This document shows positions 21,521 to 35,200 of a stretch of DNA of 64,000 nucleotides, piece after piece. The number at the start of each line of letters is the position of its first letter. The stretch's first letter is position 1. Under the pieces are notes generated by a model. That model was not told the DNA's origin, searched no databases, and saw nothing but the letters and a program-made list of their open reading frames with translations. The stretch comes from Lotus japonicus (taxonomy: Eukaryota > Streptophyta > Magnoliopsida > Fabales > Fabaceae), in the NCBI RefSeq assembly GCF_012489685.1, contig NC_080044.1, positions 82,198,732 through 82,262,731 of the forward strand, in the 5' to 3' direction. A program made the position numbers and the translations under genes.

Positions 21521-24500
21521 ATGGCGACCAAATTGGCAACAACACCACCCTCAGACAGGGTCGAACAATTCTTCCAGGAACTGCAAACCCACAAGAGCAT
21601 CATCGCCACCTGCACCGACCTATTCACCACCCTCTCCACCCACTTCTCCTCCCTCCAACATTCCCTCTCCGAGAAAACCCAATCCCTCGAATCCAAGTTC
21701 CAAACCCTAGATTCCCACTACAATGAAACCCTCGAATCGCTCAACACCCACGAGACCTCCATCCCGGAGCGCGAGTCCGCCGCTGCCGCTCGTATCGACG
21801 AGCAGAAGGAAGCCGCTATCGCTGAGTTCCGAAACCCCCTTCCGTCGGACTCCGAATTGCCCGCCACGTTGAAATCCCTTTCGCGGAAGATGGACTCTTC
21901 CGCGTTGTTGCGGTTCATTGTTTCCAAGCGGAAGGAGTCGTCGTGGCTGAGGGCGGAGATAGCGCCGGCGATAGCGGAGGCGGTGGACCCGCCGAAGCTG
22001 GTGTTGGACGCGGTGGAGGAATTTCTCAATAGCAAAATGATGGGTTCTAAGTCTGGGCTCACCGATAAGAGGTGGGCATGTGGGCTTCTGGTTCAGGCTC
22101 TGAGTTCGGACTCGCCGGGGTTCTCTAGAAGGGTTGTTGAGAGAGCTGTGGGTCTCTTGGATTCGTGGAAGGAGCAGATGGATAGTGATACGGAGAAGGG
22201 TGCGGCGGAGGTGGTGATGTTTATGCAGATGGTGGTGTGCTTTGGGTTGAGGTCCAGGTTCGATGAGGAGTATTTGAGGAAGCTGGTCATGGAGTTTGGT
22301 ACCAGGAGGGATATGGCAAAGCTTGCTGCTTCATTGGATTTCGGCGACGAGATGATAGGTTCGTATTCTTTTTGCATTACTTAATCAATTATGTATTGTC
22401 TGCTCAAGTAACATTTTAAGATGCAACTTTACTTTCTGCAACACTAGTTTGGCTAAGGATTAGAATCTTGTAGTTAAGGCTTACCCCATGCGGTTTATAG
22501 TCCTCTTTTACTGAGAAGGGCCATCTTCAACCCTCATTGTCATTGGTTTACATTTACATTATAAAGAGAATCAAAAGAATCTCTCAATTGTTTTGCGTTT
22601 AAATCTGGTGTCAGTTTGATGCATTTTGCACTTTTCTGTTAATTTCTACGTATATTTATATACTATGGGCTTAAAAACAAGGAGCCCTGAGGACTAGAAT
22701 TGAAAAGGCGATACTTTGTGTTATATATTTCACCAGCTTACAAGTGCTTGTAAAATTATCAGCCTCTTCTAAGTTATATGCACTAGCTCCCTGCGCTTTT
22801 AAACTACCTAACGCCATTCCCTTGATCTCCCAGAAAAGTATCTCTTAACTCTCCCTTGACTACCTTAACAGGAAGGTCATTCCTAAGTCCTAACAGCCCC
22901 ATTTGCATTTAGAACAAATTTGCTTTGCCACCTACTATTGTTTCCTATTTTTACTGACCCCCATCTTCTATTTGCATGCCTGTGTTTTTATTTTATAATC
23001 ATGGGCTAAATCTTTCAAACATCAAACCTGTAAAAAATTATCCTGCTTGAAACTATATATGCAAGCCCAAGTGTTATGGTTGCAAAGCCAAACAAATTCT
23101 CTCTTCTAAATGTGTCTTCACATATCAGACTGTTTTATTCCAGGTCACTGATCCAAATCAGTAAAACAGAGAGAAAGGGAACTAAAACTTAGGAAAATTT
23201 GAGCTGAAGGACTAGCTTGATTTAGTTGGCAATGAACTCCTTCAAAAATCACAGCCTTCACACCACCACTCCACCAATGTCACTAACAAAACACCCTTGT
23301 TATCAGAGTTGACTGAAACCACATTCTGAAGGTCCCAATCTGCCTCTTTCAGCTGAGGGGACACCCTTCTGCAACTCTTCCTCTGTAAACTTCCATTTTG
23401 TTTGAGTTGGTAGTGTCCAGTTATGATGGCATTAATTGTGTTGTGAGCACGACTTTCTTTTTGTGGTGCTGGCAATAGAAGTTGGAGGTTGGCTCCGTCC
23501 ATGGCCTGCAGGTGGTGTTAAAGATGGAAGCAAAAAAGGGTTGGAAATGAAAAGGCATGAAATTTTATGCGGAGTAATGGTGGGAATGGGTGAAGAAAAA
23601 GGGAAGTCTAAGTAGGAATGAAGTACTGCAAAAAATTGTGAGGGAAATAGTGGTGGTGGGGGACATAGTGGATATAGACTGAGAAAAAATTATTGTTTAG
23701 CCATTTAGGGTTCACAAATCACGTACCCTTGCATGAGTTTCCTTCTCTTTAGTGTATGAGACGCTTGGATGGAGAGTTAACAGAAGCTGTTTCGCACATG
23801 TTTCTGATAGCTCAATGAGACATATTGAGTAGTGTAGAAGCATAGTGGGGTTTTCAGCACATGGTGTTGAAGGAGATTCCTTGCATTTTACCCTTTTTTT
23901 ATTCCTCCTTACGTTTGTATTCCCTTTAATATATTATTCAATTTAAATAGGGAAGAAATTTTGATAAACCTAAGGGATTGTTCTGGTGATCAAATTTAGT
24001 GCAAGACTATGGGATTTTTTTACTAAATTTAAACTGTTTTCTTAAAGAAGTTGTTTGTTTCTTTTCTTTGGATATAGCTTTTATCGACTTAAAAGCATTG
24101 ACCATTACTGCTACTAGGTACATGTCAACAGGCCACAGCATCCTACAAGTCTCTTATTACCTTTATGCACCCCTAATTAAATGTCTTGATGTCTTATATT
24201 TGCATAAATTCCCCTTTCCCATTACATTTATTCTTGTAGATGTGCTAGTGCTTAGGATTTAAATTTTCTTGATAATAAAGTTGAAGTAGGAAGGATAAAT
24301 TGCTTCAAATCAATTTGTAAGAGAAATTTCAGCTTGTGATCACACAGTTTTTACCGTGATTCCTTTTTATTTGACACATTTTATAATACTTCTACACTTT
24401 TCGATGCAATAGGAGGCAGAATTTTGTTAGATATGTGATTCATTTTCTGGCCAATGCAAATACTGATATAAGCTAGTGTTCTGTGCAGAAATTATAGAAG

Positions 24501-25342
24501 AACTAGTTAAAAATGGCCAAGAGATAGAAGCTGTTTATTTTGCTTCAGAATCTGGTTTGACTGAGAAGTTTCCTCCTATCGACCTGCTCAAGTCTTACGT
24601 TCGAAACTACAAAAAGAATGTTGCTACCATATTAGCGAAGGGAAACAACAGTCAGGCTGCAACGGTCTGGATAACTACCTTTCTAATTCAGTTCCATATA
24701 CTGCAATGGACCACTTTCTGACATCTCTATGTTGTTTTTCAGGATGAATCAAGTACTCTTGAGATGAATTCCATAAGGGCTATAATCAGATGTGTAGAAG
24801 ATCACAAACTTGAATCCGAATTCAGCCTTGATAAACTGAGGAAGCGGGTTACCCATTTGGGGAGAACTAAGGCTGAAAGGAAGAGGAGTTCATCAACTGT
24901 AATTAGGCCTCCGAAAAAGCGAGCCTACGGATCAGGTGGCGGTCGTGGTAACAGTTCCAGCTCTTCCCGTCCAGCCAAATCAGCAAAACCCAATGCATAC
25001 CGACCATCTTTTAGTCGCAGGAACCTGGCACCACCCTCTCTACAGCCTAGTCCAAGTGCAAGATTTTCTGGACCATTCAGCTACCCCAGCCAGACTATAT
25101 TGGATGGTTCCAGTGCTAATCCTTACGCGGCAGCAACCTATGGAACCTCCCACACACAAAGCCCAGCTGGAATATCACAACAGCACTACTCACTCCCTGT
25201 TGACAATTTGGGTCCCCTCGGTTACCGATCTAGTGGTTCTTATGCAGGTCAGAATAGCTACGGGATGTACGATTATGGAAATGCTGCTCCACCTACTTAT
25301 CAGTCTCCATACACATTAGATCAAACCAGCTACAGAGGGTAA
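21521..25342 (+). CDS. FRIGIDA-like protein
   Basis: Three exons: 21521–22358, 24489–24664 and 24743–25342. They give 537 residues. The start ATG at 21521 opens MATKLATTPPSDRVEQFFQ; an in-frame upstream extension to 21371 looks like leader sequence. The N-terminal part (about 10–105) is a coiled coil. The FRIGIDA domain follows (about 110–400), with SRKMDSSALLRFIV and PPKLVLDAVEEF, and later EAVYFASESGLTEKFPPIDLLKSY. The C-terminus is basic (TKAERKR, RPPKKRAYG), then Ser/Gly/Tyr/Pro-rich and low in complexity. FRIGIDA-family proteins are nuclear scaffold proteins linked to flowering-time and chromatin complexes; the exact role of this member is unknown. The stop codon overlaps a perfect splice-donor motif. 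Confidence 0.88.
22359..24488 (+). other. Large intron 1 of the FRIGIDA-like gene
   Basis: 2.1-kb GT–AG intron. A minus-strand frame at 23242–23502 has no recognisable product. No complete transposon was identified. Confidence 0.6.
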
Positions 25343-27301
25343 GTTTTTCCCCCCTTCAATCATTTTCTGCCAAGTTGTGTATGTTTCCATGCTACAGCAT
25401 AGGATTCTAACTTCTAAGCATGGTGATGCTCTAATGTGAGAAGAAATGTAAGAGGTCAAAGAGGAGGCTCGAGTGATAGGTATTTCATAAAATTCACCGA
25501 GCCCAGTCTCAATTTCTTATTTTATGTTTTCTTATCTATTTTGTACATCTCTATGTCAGTTTCAGCTTTTTGCCTGTTGGCCATTGTAGCTTCCAGAAGC
25601 ATGGTGAAAATGCTCATATAGCTATAACTTGTGCTATTAATCTTTAATCACCATATGATGTCACTATATTTATTTTAGCCGTTATAAAAAAGACTTTGAC
25701 TTTTGATTTGGGGGAATCCCAAATCCTCATACTTATTTTATCTTGAGCTCTCAATAAAAGCTCAATTGATCCGGGGTGAGTTTGGGTAAACGATTAAGCG
25801 TTTATTCAGTAACTGTTTATCATATAACTGCCTATTCATAAGCTAATTTGAGAACCTTATTGAAATAGCATGAAATTAAGTTATAGATAAGTATAAGTTC
25901 TTATTCACAAGCTGATTTGAACAACTTATATTATAAACTATTTTCATAAGCTCTCAAACACATGAATGATTATGCTATAAGAAAAACTCAAATAAGTTCT
26001 TCCAAATGGGCCATAGTCCTTCCTTCCTTTGGCGGCCAAAGAGCTTCCCTCGTCAAGGCTTCGTTTACTTTGAATTGTGAAGCCAGCTGGAGAAAATGAT
26101 CAAATAAAGAAATAATAAGTAAAACTACTAGATATTATATATATGTTGACGAATAAGTCAAATTCTGTTAAATATTAAATTTGAAGTACATATGAATTAT
26201 GATATTTTTTAGAGGTTGTTGGAAAAAGAAAAGGAAAAGTGCCTGTCGAAAAACGTACTCTCTCTTGTTGAGCTAGGTCTTTTCCACACACACCATCCAA
26301 TTATGCTTCTAAGAATTAAATTTTGGAATGAGTGGGGTGATGTTTGTAGAAAAAAGGGTCGTACTAAAAGAATTGATATTCAAAATCAGTAACCTGTTTG
26401 ATGCCACATGAACTATTATTTCAATAGAATTGATATTCAAAATCAGTATTAGGTTGAAAATGGTTGAACTGCGTTAAAAATTTGTAGATAGCCAATAGTA
26501 TCCTGTTCGGGAGGGAGAAATTTTTTTCGCACCCTAAATTTACTTTAAGAGAGAGAGAAATGTGAGTGAGAAATGTGGCATATATAAAATAGTGTTAATA
26601 TATAAAAGTTGATGTAAGAGGCTATATACATTCAGAAAAAAGAGAGATGAAACTTGAAAATGCATGCGTGGATACAGTCGTTTTGTTTCTTAGGCGTTGG
26701 TTCTGAATCTTTTTTATGTTTGTCTTTTGTATATTTTATCTAGTCTTCACTTGAATGCTAGCTATTTCGGATTCAAGGATTTAACCTCAAGTAAGGTTTT
26801 TCATCATTCCCCCTTGTGTATTGTGCTAGAGTCGAATTTGAGAGCTCTTCTCGCACACTCAGTTTGCTTAGCTGCCACATGGATATCTGGTTATATCCTA
26901 AGCTTTTGGCAATCCAATTATTGAAAAATTCCTCTCTTTCGGCCTTTGTTTTTATGAAATGGGCTTTGGCCTCTTAAATTATTCTTGGGTGCTTGTGGTT
27001 GTGGAGTTCCTCTCTGGCTCTCACCATCAACTAACAAATCCACCCACTCCTTCCTATGTTTATCTATTATTTTTTGGCCATTTTTTCTCGATACAAACAA
27101 AACTAAAAAGGTTTCTTAAGTTATTAAACAACTCACCAAGTATAGAGCAGTTTGTCATCTACAATGATTCATGATTTTATTAATCAGAGTTTAAATCTTA
27201 TTACCATCATAACATTAATATAAAATTTGCAGAAGATTCCTTTTCCCATCCCTCCTTATATTCTTCCTATTCCTTCCACATCTCTTCTTGCTTCATTTCA
27301 C
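25343..27301. other. Intergenic between FRIGIDA-like and ALDH-1
   Basis: Holds the 3' UTR of the FRIGIDA-like gene, the repeat at 25776–26015, AT-rich DNA and a GA-rich patch near 26540–26570. Frames at 26697–26924 and 26959–27174 have no known motif. Confidence 0.5.
25776..26015. repeat. MITE-like repeat, same family as in RABF2 intron 1
   Basis: Begins 'gagtttgggtaaacgattaagcg' in part and ends 'cttccaaatgggcc', with several 'cataagct' words. It appears as the reverse orientation of the 7140–7335 repeat. Confidence 0.4.
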
Positions 27302-27350
27302 TATATAGTACCCAGCGTAACGCATGTAACAGTACACACAAAACAAAACG

Positions 27351-30300
27351 ATGACAAGCCACGCTGAAAACGAAGCCTTGCCTGTCACCGTGAAGTTCAC
27401 CAAACTCTTCATCAATGGAGATTTCGTTGATTCAGTTTCAGGTATAACTAACTTCACTCTAAATAAGAAGCTTTTAAGTTGAGTTAGTTTGTGAATTTGG
27501 ACTTCTGTTACCACTTTCTTCTATAGAGATTGCACTGTATAACTTGACATCAACAACGAATTATTTTAATTTTATGAAATAAATTTGTTAATACCCTTCT
27601 TTTTATGCTTTTGTAAAAAAAATCAGGAAGAACATTTGAGACAATAGATCCAAGAACAGGAGATGTTATAGCGAGCATTAGTGAGGGAACCAAAGAAGAC
27701 ATTGATATTGCAGTGAAGGCCGCACGTCAAGCATTTGACTCAGGTCCATGGCCACGCTTGCCCGGTGCTGTATGTTCATTTTTCCAACAATCTTCATTGA
27801 GTCTCAATCATTTTATCAACTATCTAGCTATAGTATATGTAAAAAATTAATACTTTTATATCTAATACATAAAGATGCTTTTAAGAAAAAAAAACTCGAA
27901 AGTGGGGTTGTGCTTATGGGATGAAAATCCTCTAACTTCATCAAATATCTCTTTTCACCAATAAAATTATGTGTCTTTATATTGTTACAATATTAATAAT
28001 TTTAACATTTGTATAGTTTTTAATATATTTTAATTATTCGCGTCAAAAAATATAGTTTAATTATTTAATAATATATTGATTATTAATATCAACTTAAATT
28101 ATCTTGAAAAAAGTTGTATTAATCACATAAATTTTTTAATAAATCCTTGAAATAAATATTATTATGAATTTATGATGCAAGCAAGCAACATTATTCATAG
28201 TTATGACTGTTCATCACTAAAAAGAAGAGATAGAGAGAAAAATAATGAGTGAGTGAAATTTCAAGTTTTTTCCTAAACAGTTTAGTTGAGCATGTTTACC
28301 CCTCTGTCATTCAAAAAGTCTAAAGACGTTAGTTGAGAAAATGTGACGGAGAAACCCCTTAACTGATACATTCATGTACTTTGAAGATTTTTATTTCAAT
28401 GACGAATTGGAAAGTTCACTAAAAAAAAAAATTTGTTAGGCAATTTGCAACATCTTTGCACTGTTTGAGTATTAAAGTATCATTCCCATTCCTAGAGAAA
28501 CGTGTGATAGTGGAGCAATGATTAAAAAAAAAAAAAAAAAGGCTTAAATGCACTTTTGGACCCTCATGTTTTAACTTTTTGCGATTGTCAACCCTTATCT
28601 TTTTTTCTACGAATGTGAACCCTATTCTTTCAAAACACTGCACCGTATACCATTCCGTCCAAATCCGTAAAAAACTTGACGGAACACATTGATATGGCCT
28701 TCCAAGTGGATAAAAGGGGGATTTAAAAAAAATGACTTAAATGCACTTTTGGACCCTCAAATTTACATTTTTTGCGATTGTTGACCCTGATCTTATTTTT
28801 AGTTTGAATGGAGACCCTAATTTTTCAAAACAATGCACCTTTTACCCTTCCGTTGGAAGGCCAGGTAGTGGGTTCCGTCAAGTTTTTGATGGATTTGGAC
28901 GGAAGGGTAAACGGTGCAACATTTTGAAAGATTATGGTCTCCATTCAAACTAAAAATAAGATCAGGGTCAACAATCGCAAAAAATGTAAACTTGAGGGTC
29001 CAAAAGTGCATTTAAGCCATTAAAAAACTAGTGGATCAATATCAAAATGAGTGTGAGATTATATCTATATTTTAAAGAGTATTAATGGGCCTATGGACCA
29101 GGTATTTTACCCTGTTAAAGGACTAACATGATTTTTTTTTTTTGTGGGGAAAGGATTAACTTTGTTCCTTTGACAAAAAACGAGTAAATGAATATGAACA
29201 AAAGATAAAGAGTAAATAAGTATGTTATATTATATTATTTTTTCTTAAAAAACGAGCATTGGTAATTCTCCGAAGTACAAAAAAAAATATTTTTTCTTGA
29301 CAAAGAAAATATATTTACATCATTTTTACTTGGTCCTTCTCTAAATAATGTGTCACTTTAAAGTTTAAACTCATATTTGAATACCTAAGTATTTTTCCCT
29401 TAAATATTAATATGCATCTCCTCTTGCATATCTAAAATCGTTTTGAGTGCAAGCAATTGTACAAGGTTCTAACTTCTAACTTCTAAGTGACATAATATTT
29501 ATATATGATAATCAGGAGAGAGCAAAAATTATGATGAAACTCGCAGACTTAATTGATGAAAACACAGAAGAACTAGCAGCATTGGATGCCATTGATGCCG
29601 GCAAGTTGTACCACATGTGCAAGGCTATGGACATTCCTGGAGCAGCAAAAACTTTGCGTTACTTTGCCGGTGCTGCCGATAAAATTCACGGCGAGGTATT
29701 AAAAGCGTCACGGGAGCTTCATGCTTACACACTGATGGAACCGGTTGGTGTTGTAGGCCACATCATTCCCTGGAATTTCCCAGCCTCCTTCTTCTTCACC
29801 AAGGTTAGCCCTGCCTTAGCTGCAGGGTGCACCATGGTCCTCAAGCCTGCAGAGCAAACACCACTCTCTGCTTTGTTCTGTGCTCATCTTGCTAAATTGG
29901 TAGGATTTCAGCTATAAATGTTTCATTTTTTTTTTATCAAGATCAAGGTTTTAAATTGAGGTTGTGGCAACAATCACGTCAGTTATGTTGTGGTCTTCCT
30001 TTCGTATTGTGAACAAATGTCGCGGTCAAAATCACGGACCTTGATTTAAAGCCATGATCAAGATAAGTAACTGGAGCATAAGCTTAACTGGTTCTTCTTG
30101 TTTTTTTTCATTCTTAAAAGGCTGGAATCCCAGATGGAGTGCTCAATGTAGTACCTGGATTTGGCTCAACTGCTGGTGCTGCAGTGAGCTCACACATGGA
30201 TATTGATGCGGTAATTTACATGTCAAAATCAAATTTCATAGATGATTCACAAACATTTATATTATCATTCAACAATGATATTACTAAATGAGAATTGATT

Positions 30301-31989
30301 ATGAGGTTCTCCGACAGGGAACCAAACATACGCTAACACTTTGTGCATGTTTAGATATATTGTGAGTAAAAATCACAATGACAGAAGAACAATTTCCTTT
30401 AGCTTTTATGGCTATCTGTCGTGATTTTGCTTCTTCACCAAGATTTTCCAACGTGTATCCAAAAATACACTTATAGCTTCTGCCTTCTAACCTTAAGTGA
30501 TTCGATATTTAACCTAAGAAACAAATATGCTATAAGTCAAACATTTGTAAGTACCATGATCTTAAATAAGATTTCTTAAATTGCATTGGTGTATGTTTAG
30601 GTCAGCTTTACTGGTTCAACACAAACAGGGCGTGAGGTAATGAAGGCAGCAGCTAGCAGTAACTTGAAACGAGTTTCGCTGGAATTAGGAGGCAAATCAC
30701 CCCTCATAATTTTCAATGATGCTGATATAGACAAAGCTGCTGAACTTGCTCTATACGGCATCCTATTAAATAAGGTGGAATGTTAGCTTTCATGAAATCA
30801 TGTATTTTCAAACAACATCCTCATACTTATATCTATGATGACAATAATTTTATTCCTCCTTGATCAAAACAGGGTGAAGTTTGTGTTGCAAGTTCCCGTG
30901 TGTTCGTTCAAGAAGGGATCTATGATGAATTTGAGAAGAAATTGGTGGAGAAGGCAAAAGCTTGGGTCGTTGGGGACCCTTTTGATCCTAAAGTTCAACA
31001 AGGGCCTCAGGTGAGGATAAAATGTACAGACAAAGGGCTTGAGTTCCTTTAAAATTTCATACTTGTCGCGCGTGTTCTCGAATTTTAATCCACCGAATAT
31101 GGTTTTTAACTGAAAACCAAACATGCTCTAAGTTGTTATCTGGTCTTGTAACTAAGATCTTTGATAGTATTTCCTAAATTTCTTAGTAGGCTTCTGAAGA
31201 CAGAAATAAGATAAATAATCTATAAATTACAATTTGTAACTTCGTTATAAAAGTGACTATAGAGTTTCCCACCACATAACCAAACACGCTAATTAAGAAT
31301 CCCGGTCTTTTGGCTAACATTTTTATGTTTCTTGTAGGTTGACAAGAAACAATTTGAAAAAATTCTTTCATATATTGAGCATGGAAAGAGAGAAGGAGCT
31401 ACCCTTTTGACTGGGGGTAAATCAGTGGGTAACAAAGGCTACTACATTGAACCAACCATTTTCTCCAATGTAAAGGTGAGTTCCAAGTCCAAAAAAGGCA
31501 CCAAATTAGGCATTTTCAGCATAATTAGATAACTGACTATTTTGTTTCACACTCTGAAAATTTAGGAGGATATGCTTATAGTACAGGATGAAATATTTGG
31601 CCCTGTGATGGCACTGAAGAAGTTTAAGTAAGTTTCTTTTAGTTATTATTTTGTTGTATTATTGTGCTTGATTTTGAAGTGTAAGCAAGTTTCTTTTTGT
31701 TATTATGAACAACAGGACTGTTGAGGAAGCAATTAAGAGTGCTAACAATACCAGATATGGTTTAGCAGCTGGCATTATGACCAAGAACTTGGATATAGCA
31801 AACACAGTGTCAAGGTCCATTCGTGCAGGCAGTGTTTGGATCAACTGTTATTTTGCCATTGACAATGATATTCCTTTCGGAGGGTATAAGGCGAGTGGGT
31901 TTGGAAAAGATTATGGATTGGAAGCCATTCACAAATACTTACAAGTTAAATCTGTTGTAACTCCCATTTACAATTCTCCTTGGCTTTGA
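27351..31989 (+). CDS. ALDH2C4: Cytosolic aldehyde dehydrogenase, ALDH2C4 type (ALDH-1)
   Basis: Nine exons, all GT–AG: 27351–27441, 27627–27769, 29516–29899, 30121–30210, 30601–30774, 30873–31010, 31338–31475, 31566–31627 and 31716–31989. They give 497 residues. The key residues are present: Asn165 in PWNFP, Glu264 in LELGGK, FTGS for NAD binding, and the catalytic Cys298 in [11 protein letters not shown]. It ends in NSPWL. No N-terminal transit peptide is seen, which fits the cytosolic ALDH2C group. The known Arabidopsis member oxidises coniferaldehyde and sinapaldehyde to ferulic and sinapic acid; that substrate is inferred here. A TATA-like CTATATAG is at 27301. LTR element B is inserted 24 bp after the stop. 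Confidence 0.93.
28541..29018. mobile_element. Foldback MITE (composite) in ALDH-1 intron 2
   Basis: Starts GGCTTAAATGCACTTTTGGA and ends with the inverse (…TGCATTTAAGCC). A second, inner left end begins at 28734 (GACTTAAATGCACTTTTG), so the element has two left arms and one right arm. The right flank ATTAAAAAA (29019–29027) matches the left flank ATTAAAAAA at 28521, but there the A run is longer by 11. The 9-bp duplication suggests a MULE-type element; no protein is encoded. Confidence 0.8.
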
Positions 31990-32018
31990 GAATCTCATTC
32001 GTGGATGTGGAAAGGGAC

Positions 32019-32244
32019 TGGACTGATATGGGCGGACCGAATCACTTTACTTTGGGCTTATCATTATCGTGTAACAAATGGGCCGGGCAACCCATGGTCC
32101 AGCCGGGCCAAAACCCAAGCTATAAATAAAAGAGGACCGCCCAAGCGGTGGGGATCTTATCATTTCACGCATTTTACTCACTTTGTTTACTCTCGCTTGC
32201 TCTCGATATTGGTTAGCCTTAGTCTGCGGTTCCATACCGGAACA
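32019..32244 (+). repeat. 5' LTR of element B
   Basis: 226 bp, TATAAATA at 32121–32128, an ACCGC/GCGGT hairpin downstream of it (around 32137–32150). One mismatch to the 3' LTR (t/c near 32066). Confidence 0.95.
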
Positions 32245-32262
32245 TTGGCGCCCACCGTGGGG
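32245..32262 (+). other. Primer binding site of element B
   Basis: TTGGCGCCCACCGTGGGG directly follows the 5' LTR and equals the element A site. Confidence 0.8.
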
Positions 32263-32298
32263 CCTTGGATAATTTCCTAGGCTTCGTTTCTCATCGCG

Positions 32299-35200
32299 AT
32301 GGTGACTCGATCCGGGGCGAACGGAGAGAGGAATCATGTTCAACAAAATGATGTTCCTCCCGATGTTCTTCAGCGGATCATGGACGATCTCAATGAACTT
32401 CGTCAACATAATCAGCAGTTGCAAAATCAACTTACTGATCTTAATCAGACTCAGGGTTTACGAGAGGGAGATCGAAGAATGGCTGAGACGGTGGTGGACT
32501 TTCAACCTTTCACAGAGGAAATAGCGAACACTGCCGTCCCAGACAATTTGAAGACGTTGAAGCTTGATTCTTACTATGGCGATTCAGATCCAAAGGACCA
32601 TTTAGTGTATTTCAACACGAAAATGGTCATTGTAGGCGCATCAGATGCGTTGAAGTGCAAAATGTTACCGTCAACTTTTAAGAAATCGGCGATGATTTGG
32701 TTTACAACTCTACCGTCAAGGTCAATCGTCAATTTCACAGAATTATCTACAAAATTCTTGTCTCAGTTTTCTACCAGTCGTGCACAAAAAGTGACTCCGG
32801 CGACATTATTCAACATTCGGCAGGGAGTAAATGAGACTTTGCAATCTTATATGGGGCGTTTCAATCAACTATCTGTTCATTTGGAGGATAAGATGCCAGA
32901 AATTTGCATTGCAGCCTTTGAATTGGGTTTGAGGCCGGTCGGTCTAAACAGTAATTTAAGCAGGAAACCGGTGGAAACAATGGTGCACCTACGCGAAAGG
33001 GTTCAAGGATACATTAGGGAGGAGCAAAGTGATCAGATCAAGAATAACCGCCCGAATGCGGTGGTAACTGGGCAGAAACAGCAGTTCGAGGCGAGAAAAG
33101 GAGCGGTTACAGATCAATATTCGAAGGGATGGACCGAACGTGGCAACGCAGGGTATAATAATCGTAACCGTTATGACGGCCGATTTGATAACCGTTCTAA
33201 TTTCAAAAATCGTGCTCAACCGTATGGAGTGCGTGGGCCAGGACATTCGATGACGTGGACTCGGAACCAAAATGACCGTGCAGTACCTTTGGCGGTTAAT
33301 TTGACTGAAGCTTTGCACACGTGTTTGGAGGCGAATGTTATTCGTTTTCCACGGCAGCCAAAGCCGTCAACGGGTTACGTGGACAAGAAGAAGTGGTGCG
33401 AGTATCATAGGATTTCAGGGCATAATACTGATGACTGTTTTACTTTGAAGAAGGAGATTGATAAATTGATAAAGGCTGGGTATATGAAGCAGCTTGAGGG
33501 GCGAAGCAATTCAGATGAAGCAGGAACTTCAACAAGACGAACCGAAGATGGAAAAGAGATTGAGGGTGGTGGTCAAGATAGGCAATCGGATGGAAAAGCA
33601 AAGGGGCGAATTCATTCTATTTTTGGTGGATTTCGTGGCGGAGGAATGACTAATTCAGCTCGTAAGAGGTACGTTCACTCCATTAATGCTGTTTACTCTA
33701 ACGATTGGGGAAGTTGGGCAACCAATCAACCCGATATAACGTTTACTGTGCGAGATTTTGAGGGAGTACAGCCTCACGAAGACGATCCAATTGTTGTAAT
33801 GCTGAGGATTGCTGATTATGAAATTGAGAGGGTACTTCTGGATCAAGGAAGCTCGGCGGATTTGATTTATGGTGACGCTTTTGAAAAGTTGGGGCTAAAT
33901 GAATCTGATTTGTTGCCTTATGATGGTTCTTTAGTGGGTTTTTCTGGAGAAAAAGTATTTGTTCGAGGATATGTGGAATTGAAAACTGTCTTTGGAGAAG
34001 GGAAGAATGCGGAGGCATTTGCTATTAAGTTTTTGGTAGTAAAATGTACTTCACCGTACAATGTACTCATTGGGAGGCCATCACTAAACAGATTGGGGGC
34101 GATCATTTCTACAAGACATTTAACGGCGAAGTATCCATTGAGCAAAGGAGGAGTTGGAATTTTAAAGGCTGATCAAATGGTTGCTCGAAAGTGTTATTCA
34201 GAAAGTTTTAAGCAGTATGGGCACATGGGTAAGAAAGCAGTGAAAGAGGGGCATCGAGTCTATGAGGTGGATTTAGAACAGTCAGAAATTATTTTGGATC
34301 CTCGAGAAGGATTCAGTGAGTACAAGATGAAATCAGAAGAGGAAACTAAGGCGATCCAAATTGGTGAGCGAAACTTGAAAGTTGGTGTCAATTTAACTAC
34401 AAGTCAGGAAAACAGGTTGGTAAAATTATTATCTGAGAATATGGATTTGTTTGCATGGAGTGCAAGAGATTTACCAGGAATCGATCCGGAATTTATATGT
34501 CACAAATTGGCTTTAAATCCCGGGGTGAAACCTATTGTTCAGTTTAAAAGAAAGATGGGCGAAGAAAAGGCAGAGGCTGTAAAGGTGGAAACAAATAAGT
34601 TACTGGAAGCTGGATTCATTAGGGAAGTAAAGTATCCAACTTGGTTGGCGAATGTTGTTATGGTGAAGAAGGCTAATGGCAAGTGGCGAATGTGCACAGA
34701 TTATACAGATTTGAACAAGCACTGTCCTAAGGATTCTTATCCTTTACCGAATATTGATAAGCTTGTGGATAGGGCATCTGGATTCGGAATGCTTAGCCTC
34801 ATGGATGCATACTCAGGATATCATCAAATAAGAATGTATCAGCCTGACGAGGAGAAAACAGCTTTCATGACAAATCAGGCGAACTATTGCTATCAGACTA
34901 TGCCGTTTGGGCTGAAGAATGCGGGAGCAACATACCAAAGGTTGATGGATAAGGTGTTTGACAAGCAGGTGGGGCGGAACATGGAGATTTATGTAGACGA
35001 CATGGTGGTCAAGTCAGAGGAAATGGTGGCGCATTGTTCTGATCTCGAAGAAGCTTTTGGCGAACTAAGAAAGCATAACATGAGACTTAATCCGGAAAAG
35101 TGTTCGTTTGGAATTCAAAGCGGAAAGTTTTTGGGTTTCATGATCACGAGGAGAGGAATTGAGGCGAACCCTGATAAGTGTAAGGCGATACTCGATATGC

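Noticed and set aside
28741..29011. Two overlapping frames on opposite strands with nearly the same protein ([20 protein letters not shown])
   Set aside because: The identical products arise because the foldback arms are inverted copies; this is not a gene pair.
32005..32280. Frame over the 5' LTR of element B, repeated at 41579–41848
   Set aside because: Both are LTR sequence; no protein is expected.
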